This document shows, in pieces, positions 1-4,927 of a DNA stretch of 7,653 nucleotides; position 1 is the stretch's first letter, and every line of letters starts with the position of its first letter. The notes under the pieces were generated by a model that saw only the letters and a program-made list of their open reading frames with translations, made no database searches and was not told the DNA's origin. The DNA comes from Roseburia sp. (GTDB lineage: Bacteria > Bacillota > Clostridia > Lachnospirales > Lachnospiraceae), in assembly GCA_017621905.1 (NCBI GenBank), contig JAGASC010000136.1, positions 1 through 7,653 on the forward strand, written 5' to 3'. The position numbers and the translations under genes were made by a program.

Positions 1-88
1 AATAGTACATCTTATCGTGCTCATTCACTTCCCGAAGCACTCGGCAGGGATTACCTACAGCAATTACATTGTCAGGCAAATCCTCCAT
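1..88 (-). pseudogene. 3' remnant of a sugar (maltose/galactoside-type) O-acetyltransferase
   Basis: Read on the minus strand, this gives 29 codons containing DLPDNVIAVGNPCRVLRE and ending in NEHDKMYY at the window edge. This closely matches the C-terminal tail of hexapeptide-repeat sugar O-acetyltransferases (Maa/LacA/NodL type), where the PxNVxAVGNPxRV segment follows the left-handed beta-helix. Those enzymes are usually about 180-200 residues and acetylate sugars with acetyl-CoA in the cytoplasm. Here an in-frame stop lies at 110-112, and I find no hexapeptide coding sequence in any minus-strand frame over 110-230. The N-terminal ~85% of the gene is therefore missing. The ATG at 86-88 has no convincing ribosome binding site. 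The gene continues a few codons beyond the left edge. I read it as a decayed relic. A misassembly or a recent deletion is the alternative. Confidence 0.7.
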
Positions 89-113
89 AGTATATCTTTC
101 AATTTTTTGTCAG

Positions 114-142
114 TTGCAAAACCTGCCAATTAAAATTATAAT
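114..142 (+). promoter_or_regulatory. Predicted sigma-A promoter for sfsA
   Basis: TTGCAA (114-119) and a perfect TATAAT (137-142) are separated by exactly 17 bp, which predicts a transcription start near 149-150 and a leader of about 100 nt before sfsA. It is the best promoter match in the left part of the window. It lies just outside the acetyltransferase relic, so that gene's 5' part was probably lost to the left of, or replaced by, this sequence. Confidence 0.7.
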
Positions 143-148
143 TAAGAG

Positions 149-168
149 AACAATATTATAACAATATT
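149..168 (+). repeat. 9-bp direct repeat at the predicted sfsA transcription start (possible operator)
   Basis: AACAATATT occurs at 149-157 and again at 160-168. The copies are 11 bp apart, about one helical turn. The second copy extends to the self-complementary CAATATTG (162-169). The repeat begins where the promoter at 114-142 predicts transcription to start. Position and spacing suit a repressor site, but AT-rich DNA produces such repeats by chance fairly often, and no regulator is known. Confidence 0.35.
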
Positions 169-249
169 GCGTAGGAAATTCCAGTATCAGATTTGTAACG
201 TAAAAACAATGTCTGAATACATCGGGTTTTAGTGAAAAGGGAAAAAGCG

Positions 250-918
250 ATGAAATATGAGAACACAGTCCATGGAAAATTCCACAGCCGTCCCAACCGG
301 TTTGTGGCCAGGGTGTATATAGATGGAACCCTGGAAACCGTCCATGTAAAAAATACAGCCAGATGTAGGGAACTTTTGCTTCCAGATGCTGAGGTGATAT
401 TACAGATTTCAGATAACCCCAACCGGAAAACAAAATATGATCTGATCAGTGTTTACAAGGAATCATTAGGCTGGGTAAATATCGATAGCCAGGCGCCGAA
501 TCAGGTAGTGGCAGAGTGGCTGAAAGCGCAGGATTATACGTTGGTAAGACCGGAGTATACCTATGGGGATTCACGTGTAGACTTTTATATGGAAAAAGGC
601 AGCGAAAAATACCTTATGGAGATAAAGGGGTGTACCCTGGAAAGAGATGGGATCGGTTATTTTCCGGATGCACCTACGGAACGGGGGATTAAGCATTTGC
701 GGGAATTGATGAAGGCAACAGAGCAAGGGTATCATTGTGCGATAGCTTTTGTGATACAGATGGAGGGAATTCGCGAAGTTCGCCCCAATGATGCAACCCA
801 TAAAGAATTTGGTGAAGTGCTGGCTGAGGCAAAGCAGGCAGGTGTTAAGGTATTGTGTCTTGCATGCCGGGTGACAGAAAATACGTTGGAAATAGACAGA
901 GAATACACTGTAAATTGA
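250..918 (+). CDS. sfsA: DNA/RNA nuclease SfsA (sugar fermentation stimulation protein family)
   Basis: The 222-residue product matches SfsA over its whole length. An N-terminal OB-like region (about 1-75) contains the VKNTARCRELLLP segment, the Gram-positive counterpart of the family's PNTG motif. The C-terminal half is a PD-(D/E)XK-type nuclease fold with D111 (RVDFY), the E124-x-K126 pair (MEIKG) and the signature YFPDAPTERG (137-146), followed by KHLRELM. Family members are cytoplasmic nucleases. The E. coli protein was first found through an effect on maltose gene expression, and its physiological role is unsettled. I chose the ATG at 250 because AAAAGGG lies about 8 nt upstream. An in-frame GTG at 232 would add six residues but overlaps that ribosome binding site. 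A good promoter lies at 114-142. The length is normal and nothing is broken. GACAGAGAAT occurs at 895-904 and again over the stop codon at 917-926, probably by chance. Confidence 0.95.
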   Translation: MKYENTVHGKFHSRPNRFVARVYIDGTLETVHVKNTARCRELLLPDAEVILQISDNPNRKTKYDLISVYKESLGWVNIDSQAPNQVVAEWLKAQDYTLVRPEYTYGDSRVDFYMEKGSEKYLMEIKGCTLERDGIGYFPDAPTERGIKHLRELMKATEQGYHCAIAFVIQMEGIREVRPNDATHKEFGEVLAEAKQAGVKVLCLACRVTENTLEIDREYTVN

Positions 919-976
919 CAGAGAATCAGGCAGGTTCATTGCTGCAGATTAGAAAAATGAAGGCGAGGAACATACA

Positions 977-1429
977 ATGAAATACACAACAAAAAATGAA
1001 TTCGAACATTTTAATTTTGCGGAGGCATATATCGGAGACGTGCAGGTTACCAGTGGATTTTTCCATATGGTACTGGACAATGTCACTATTTTGCCGGAGA
1101 ACTCCTGTAACCGGGACATCCGGGAAATGCGCGCCAACAATCTGATTCTTAAAATTGAAGAATTTTCCGTGATTTCTGTAGTGGAAGAAGGATTTAAGAC
1201 CTACAACGCGGACGGAAAGCTGATTGGAACCTGTGAAGATGTGGAGATAGCCCCGGAAGAGCAGCTGGAAGTTATAAAAACATTTGCGGACGGCGTTTTA
1301 TATTCACTGGAAAAATGTGATGCGCAGTACATTTTTAATATTGATGCGGCAAATGAGAGAAGCTATGTGCTCACCGTGGAAGGATCCGGTGATGAGGAAG
1401 CCTGGGATCGGTTCCTGAATAAAGAGTAA
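977..1429 (+). CDS. Conserved-looking hypothetical protein, 150 residues
   Basis: The start is the ATG at 977, with a good ribosome binding site (AGGCGAGGA) about 7 nt upstream. The product is acidic and soluble, with no signal peptide, membrane segment or recognisable catalytic motif. The alternation of short hydrophobic strands with charged turns suggests a small beta-rich domain. A central stretch, NVTILPENSCNRDIREMR (about 36-53), looks conserved to me from Clostridia proteins, some of which carry an unhelpful automatic name (a subtilin sensor, SpaK). I see no histidine kinase features, so I do not adopt that name. The gene is 58 bp after sfsA on the same strand with no clear terminator between, so co-transcription is possible. 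Coding character resembles its neighbours. Function unknown. Confidence 0.8.
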   Translation: MKYTTKNEFEHFNFAEAYIGDVQVTSGFFHMVLDNVTILPENSCNRDIREMRANNLILKIEEFSVISVVEEGFKTYNADGKLIGTCEDVEIAPEEQLEVIKTFADGVLYSLEKCDAQYIFNIDAANERSYVLTVEGSGDEEAWDRFLNKE

Positions 1430-1465
1430 CGGTTCCGTGTCTTTTAAATTACTATATAGATTCTT

Positions 1466-1520
1466 GAATAAGGATTACTGAATAAGGATTACTGAATAAA
1501 ATTTCCTGGATAAGGATTCT
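1466..1520 (+). repeat. 14-bp tandem repeat upstream of ccdA
   Basis: GAATAAGGATTACT occurs twice in perfect tandem (1466-1479 and 1480-1493) and is followed by a partial third unit, GAATAAA (1494-1500). A degenerate copy, GATAAGGATTCT, lies at 1509-1520. The array fills much of the 117-bp gap before ccdA and ends about 26 bp before its start codon. Each unit contains AAGGAT, like the real ribosome binding site at 1533-1538, so the array may have arisen by slippage. It could affect translation or transcription of ccdA. No function is shown by the sequence. Confidence 0.75.
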
Positions 1521-1546
1521 GAAGAATAGCGGAAAGGATATAAAAA

Positions 1547-2209
1547 ATGCAGTATTTGATTTCATTTCTGGAAGGAATTATTACGTTTATATCCCCCTGT
1601 CTGCTGCCCATGCTGCCGATATACATTTCTTATTTTGCAGGCGGCGGAGAGCGGAGTACCAAAAAAACGCTGCGGGGAGCATTTGGTTTTGGGCTGGGAT
1701 TTACCGTAGTGTTTGTGGCAATGGGGGCGCTGGCCGGAACCATCGGCAGCTTTTTGAAGCAGTACCAGCAGGCGGTGAATATCGTGTCCGGTCTCGTGGT
1801 CATCTTTTTCGGCTTGAATTTTCTTGGGGTGATAAAGATAAATCTGTTCAAGGGCAGCAAATGGAGTATCGATACCAGCAAGCCGGGATTTTTTTCGGCT
1901 GTGGTGTTTGGCGTTATTTTTTCACTGGGCTGGACGCCTTGCGTAGGTGCTTTTTTAGGTTCAGCGTTGATGCTGGCATCCCAGCAGGGCCATGTAGTGA
2001 CCGGAATGCTGATGCTGCTGTGTTATTCGCTGGGATTGGGAGTACCGTTTATTTTAAGTGCGCTGCTGATTGACCGATTGAAGAGCACCTTTGATTTTAT
2101 AAAGAAACATTATCGCATCATTAATCTGGTGTGCGGTGGTTTGTTGATTGTGGTGGGTATTATGATGGCTACAGGGACACTGGGGAAATTGCTGGCGCTG
2201 CTGAGTTAA
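1547..2209 (+). CDS. ccdA: CcdA/DsbD-type thiol-disulfide transmembrane electron carrier
   Basis: The 220-residue membrane protein has about six hydrophobic helices and the two family landmarks: ISPCLLPMLPIY with Cys18 in the first helix, and LGWTPCVGAFLG with Cys132 in the fourth. In the CcdA/DsbD family these two cysteines form the redox pair. It takes electrons from cytoplasmic thioredoxin and passes them across the membrane to an exported thioredoxin-like partner, used in cytochrome c maturation or, in other Firmicutes and streptococci, to support extracytoplasmic methionine sulfoxide reductase. The length is normal for CcdA. The start ATG has AAAGGA (1533-1538) 8 nt upstream. The next gene encodes exactly such a partner, a TlpA-like thioredoxin, but it is interrupted by a stop codon. 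No cytochrome c biogenesis genes are visible here, so the target pathway is open. Confidence 0.93.
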   Translation: MQYLISFLEGIITFISPCLLPMLPIYISYFAGGGERSTKKTLRGAFGFGLGFTVVFVAMGALAGTIGSFLKQYQQAVNIVSGLVVIFFGLNFLGVIKINLFKGSKWSIDTSKPGFFSAVVFGVIFSLGWTPCVGAFLGSALMLASQQGHVVTGMLMLLCYSLGLGVPFILSALLIDRLKSTFDFIKKHYRIINLVCGGLLIVVGIMMATGTLGKLLALLS

Positions 2210-2359
2210 ACTTGAGGTTTATTCAACTGGAGTTATAAGGGGAGAAAAGATTGTTTTTGATAGAGCTGATCAGAAAGAGCGGGTAAAAAGACAGTCTGTT
2301 TATACAACTAAATTTTGTGGGCAAAATATGAAAATAAGGTGGAAGGATATCATAGAAAT

Positions 2360-3109
2360 ATGAAAAACAACAAAATTTTATTATTGCTTGCAGTGGCGTT
2401 CGTTGTGCTGCTGGGTGGAGCCTATGTTTTGTATGACAAATTAAGTGATTCCGTGGAAAATGATGTGCTTGTAGGATAGGGAACAGCAGGTATTTCGGAG
2501 ACGGACGAAAAGGCAGCCCTGGACGGAGAAAATGTTGCAAAACAGGAGCAGGATGTTTCCGAAACGGAGGAAGATGGAGACGCGCCGGACTCCGCATCCG
2601 CTGCACAGGAGGAAGCAGGAGATTCCGAAAAACAAGATACAGAGGTGCAGGATACCGCGGCACAGGACACTGAGGATGACGGAAAGGTTCTGGCACCGGA
2701 CTTTACGGTGATCGACGGAGAGGGAAATGAAGTCAGCCTCTCTGATTTTTATGGAAAACCGATTATACTGAATTTTTGGGCAAGCTGGTGCGGTCCCTGT
2801 AAAAGCGAGATGCCGGATTTTGATGCGGCCTATGCCACATATGGAGAGGACATTCATTTTGTTATGGTAAATCTGACGGATGGCTACCGGGAGACCGTGG
2901 ATGTGGCGAAGGCATTTATCGAGGAGCAGGGCTATTCTTTCCCGGTCTATTACGACGCGGAATACAGTGCTTCCACAGCCTATGGCGTTTCCTCCATTCC
3001 GGCCACCTATTTCCTGGATGCGGAAGGGTATGCCATTGCACAGGCGAGAGGAGCATTGGATGCGGAAACACTGGAGAAGGGAATTGGCATGATTTATGAG
3101 GTGGAATGA
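2360..3109 (+). pseudogene. TlpA/ResA-like membrane-anchored thioredoxin, interrupted by an in-frame amber codon
   Basis: One continuous frame encodes an N-terminal signal anchor (about residues 5-25, leucine/valine-rich after MKNNK, no lipobox cysteine), an acidic Glu/Asp/Gln/Ser-rich linker (about 26-105) and a TlpA/ResA thioredoxin domain. The domain contains LAPDFTVIDGEG, then NFWASWCGPCK with Cys144 and Cys147, and the cis-proline loop SSIPATYFLD. Codon 40 is TAG (2477-2479), giving a 39-residue anchor peptide and leaving the rest without its export signal. There is no frameshift: the same frame stays open to 3109, and the thioredoxin domain looks fully conserved. GTG 2645 could start a product in the same frame but has no good ribosome binding site. 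The start ATG 2360 has GGAAGG about 13 nt upstream, rather far. The gene pairs with ccdA, its expected electron donor. Possible explanations are a recent nonsense mutation, a sequencing error, or readthrough. Confidence 0.82.
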
Positions 3110-3182
3110 GTGGGGGAAAAGGAATGACATTAAAAAATGTATAAAACCTTAATTTTTGCGTTTCATATTAAGAATTGTACGT

Positions 3183-3209
3183 TTTTAACAAAAATCCAAC
3201 TTGTTAAAA
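3183..3209. promoter_or_regulatory. Perfect 9-bp inverted repeat, candidate operator upstream of the response regulator
   Basis: TTTTAACAA (3183-3191) and its exact reverse complement TTGTTAAAA (3201-3209) are separated by 9 bp, giving an 18-bp centre-to-centre spacing. It lies about 160 bp before the response regulator start. The right arm overlaps the possible -35 box of the promoter candidate at 3201-3230. The arms are A/T-rich and no U-tract follows, so a terminator is unlikely. A dimeric regulator site is the more natural reading. Confidence 0.45.
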
Positions 3210-3230
3210 TTAACTCATAAAAAAGATAAA
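3201..3230 (+). promoter_or_regulatory. Possible promoter for the response regulator gene
   Basis: TTGTTA (3201-3206) and GATAAA (3225-3230) are separated by 18 bp. Both boxes are imperfect. The placement, about 130 nt before the start codon and overlapping the inverted repeat at 3183-3209, makes it the most attractive candidate in this gap. Other weak matches exist in this A/T-rich DNA. Confidence 0.3.
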
Positions 3231-3330
3231 TTGGCAGCAGTTATGAAATATTACTCTGGATAAGAACGTAACGGAAACGGGAATGATTCGATCCAAAATG
3301 CTTTTTTGCATGTAACTGTGAGGGGATGAA

Positions 3331-3366
3331 ATGGTTACCGAAAACGTTATAGAAAGGAAGTTGTGA
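3331..3366 (+). CDS. Possible 11-codon leader ORF directly upstream of the response regulator
   Basis: ATG 3331 is preceded by AGGGG (3321-3325) at 5 nt, a strong ribosome binding site. It encodes MVTENVIERKL and stops with TGA at 3364-3366, leaving one base before the regulator's ATG at 3368. The regulator's own ribosome binding site (AAAGGAAG) lies inside this reading frame. The arrangement fits translational coupling or a leader peptide. The ORF is so short that chance cannot be excluded. Confidence 0.25.
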   Translation: MVTENVIERKL

Positions 3367-3367
3367 T

Positions 3368-4840
3368 ATGTTCCGAATATTGATAGTTGATGACGAGCGA
3401 ATTGTTCTGAATGGCATTCGTATGATGATTGAGGAAGACATGGAATTTACATTTCCGATGGACATTGTCACTGCTTCAAATGTTCCGCAGGCGATAGAAC
3501 TGCTGGAGTCCTTCCACCCTGACCTGCTTCTGACAGATATACGAATGCCTGTGCTGGATGGCTTCGATCTGATTCGCCATGTGCGTGAAAAAGGACTTTC
3601 CATGAACATCGTCATTCTGACCAGTCATGCTGATTTCGGATATGCCCAACAGGCGATTCGGTTCAATGTGATGGATTTTATTTTAAAGCCCATCGACCAG
3701 CAGATATTAAAAGATACCATTGAGCGTGTTTATCAGCAGAAGATGGAAAAAGAACAGACGCGTCTGCGTTCGGCTGTGCTGGAAGTGCGCAATATGATGC
3801 TCTATGATTTGTCTGCACAGGAGCTGATCAGCGATTCAGAGTTGATCAGGCAGTTGTTTCCATATACCTATTTTACCGTGATCGTCCTGGCTTTGCCCCG
3901 GACGGATGACGCATACCCTGAAATTCTGAAAAAAATACTCTTGCAGTATTACAACAGCTGTTACTGTTTTCTTTTGCAGGAACGAAGCCAGCTGATTGCC
4001 ATCTGCAACCATGAACAATTTCATATACAGCCGACAAATTTAAAACAGGAATTTATAAATGCCGCCCATTGTGAAAACTTCTGGACCGGCATCAGCATCA
4101 GTTCAAGTTCCTACAAAGCACTGCATAACCTTTACACCAATGCCGTTCAGAGGATTTTTTATACCAGGCATTTTGGAGAGAGCAGCATTCTGTCGGAAAT
4201 ATCGTTGTTCACGTATCAGGACTGTGTTCGTATTTTTCAGGAAAACGAGGAAAACGCTACTTTAAAGCTTGTGCAGGAATATCTGATAAAAATATCAGCT
4301 GCTTTCGATTCGGCCAATGCACTGGAAATGATATATCGGAGTTTCGTCCACAATATACTTCTGTATCTGGAAAATAACCGTATCCATGTTTCGAATGACC
4401 AGATCAGCATGAACTGCCATGTGGCTGGTGAACAGGAATTGATATCGGAAATCATGACTCAATTGGGGAGAATAAAAAGGAGTATACAGAAAAACTACGA
4501 TAATCATGACAACTATGGGAATGATACGCTCACAAAAAATTTGCTTTCCTATATCCAGCAGCATTATCAGGAAGATGTGTCGCTGGACGATCTGGCGGCG
4601 CATGTGGGATTTCATCCCAATTATGTCTGTACGGTATTTAAGAAAAATATTGGTCAGTCCTATCTGACCTGCCTTCACAAAGAGCGCCTTTTGGCGGCAA
4701 AGAAATTGCTGCAGGAGACGGATTACACCATGGAGCAGATTGCGAATGAGGTGGGGTATAACAGTGCGTCCCAGCTGGCAAGAGTGTTTCGAAAGTACGA
4801 GGGTGTTTCTCCGTCCGCATTTCGGAATGCGAAAGTGTAA
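3368..4840 (+). CDS. Two-component response regulator, receiver domain plus AraC-type HTH (YesN-like)
   Basis: The 490-residue product begins with a CheY-like receiver (about 1-125): acidic pair D8-D9 in VDDERIV, phospho-acceptor D57 in LLLTDIRMP, T85 in VILTS and K107 in FILKPID. A middle region (about 130-385) has no motif I recognise. It is followed by an AraC-type DNA-binding domain with two helix-turn-helix units: the first in DVSLDDLAAHVGFHPNYV (from 403), the second from about 453 to 487 (YTMEQIANEVGYNSASQLAR, then VFRKYEGVSP). This is the YesN architecture. In Firmicutes these usually pair with a HisKA-like/5TM or Cache sensor kinase and control sugar uptake or glycan use. No kinase lies next to it here. 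The start ATG has AAAGGAAG about 7 nt upstream. The 3' 127 bp is duplicated after the next gene. The regulon is unknown, and the flanking genes are candidates. Confidence 0.93.
   Translation: MFRILIVDDERIVLNGIRMMIEEDMEFTFPMDIVTASNVPQAIELLESFHPDLLLTDIRMPVLDGFDLIRHVREKGLSMNIVILTSHADFGYAQQAIRFNVMDFILKPIDQQILKDTIERVYQQKMEKEQTRLRSAVLEVRNMMLYDLSAQELISDSELIRQLFPYTYFTVIVLALPRTDDAYPEILKKILLQYYNSCYCFLLQERSQLIAICNHEQFHIQPTNLKQEFINAAHCENFWTGISISSSSYKALHNLYTNAVQRIFYTRHFGESSILSEISLFTYQDCVRIFQENEENATLKLVQEYLIKISAAFDSANALEMIYRSFVHNILLYLENNRIHVSNDQISMNCHVAGEQELISEIMTQLGRIKRSIQKNYDNHDNYGNDTLTKNLLSYIQQHYQEDVSLDDLAAHVGFHPNYVCTVFKKNIGQSYLTCLHKERLLAAKKLLQETDYTMEQIANEVGYNSASQLARVFRKYEGVSPSAFRNAKV
4703..4829 (+). 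repeat. Direct repeat, copy 1: 3' part of the response regulator gene
   Basis: This is the intact copy inside the regulator, encoding residues 446-487 with the second helix-turn-helix. It matches 6554-6680 at 119 of 127 positions by hand count, with no gaps, at an offset of 1851 bp. The offset is a multiple of three, which is incidental. The two copies flank the ATPase-nuclease gene in direct orientation. Confidence 0.93.
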
Positions 4841-4863
4841 AAAGTAAGAAGCAAGAAGAATTG

Positions 4864-4892
4864 TTGTATTTTCGAGAGAAATCCATTATACT
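4864..4892 (+). promoter_or_regulatory. Predicted sigma-A promoter for the ATPase-nuclease gene
   Basis: TTGTAT (4864-4869) and TATACT (4887-4892) are separated by 17 bp. They lie in the 87-bp gap after the response regulator and predict a transcript with a leader of about 30 nt. The gene's ribosome binding site AAAGGGAG (4912-4919) follows, 8 nt before the start codon. The gene therefore appears to carry its own expression signals. The small inverted repeat CTTTC-G-GAAAG lies within the leader (4905-4915). Confidence 0.65.
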
Positions 4893-4927
4893 AAGGAAAA
4901 GAATCTTTCGGAAAGGGAGCATAGAAA

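Noticed and set aside
232..249. GTG at 232 as an upstream start for SfsA
   Set aside because: It lacks a suitable ribosome binding site, and the AAAAGGG that serves the ATG at 250 lies inside this extension.
1430..1445. Small hairpin ACGG/CCGT after the 150-residue protein as a terminator
   Set aside because: A 4-bp stem with a 2-base loop cannot form a stable terminator, and only four T residues follow.
2223..3130. Long minus-strand open frames opposite the thioredoxin gene
   Set aside because: Their translations are compositionally biased (Pro/His/Cys/Ser-rich) without domain similarity, and the plus strand carries an unmistakable thioredoxin domain.
3127..3172. Possible transcription terminator after the thioredoxin gene (ACATT/AATGT at 3127-3140 and CTTAAT/ATTAAG at 3148-3172)
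   Set aside because: Both stems are short and almost entirely A/T, and neither is followed by a run of T, so neither resembles an intrinsic terminator.
3339..3352. Possible catabolite-responsive element around CGAAAACGTTATAG
   Set aside because: At least three positions deviate from the CcpA site consensus, including both ends, so it is no better than chance in A/T-rich DNA.
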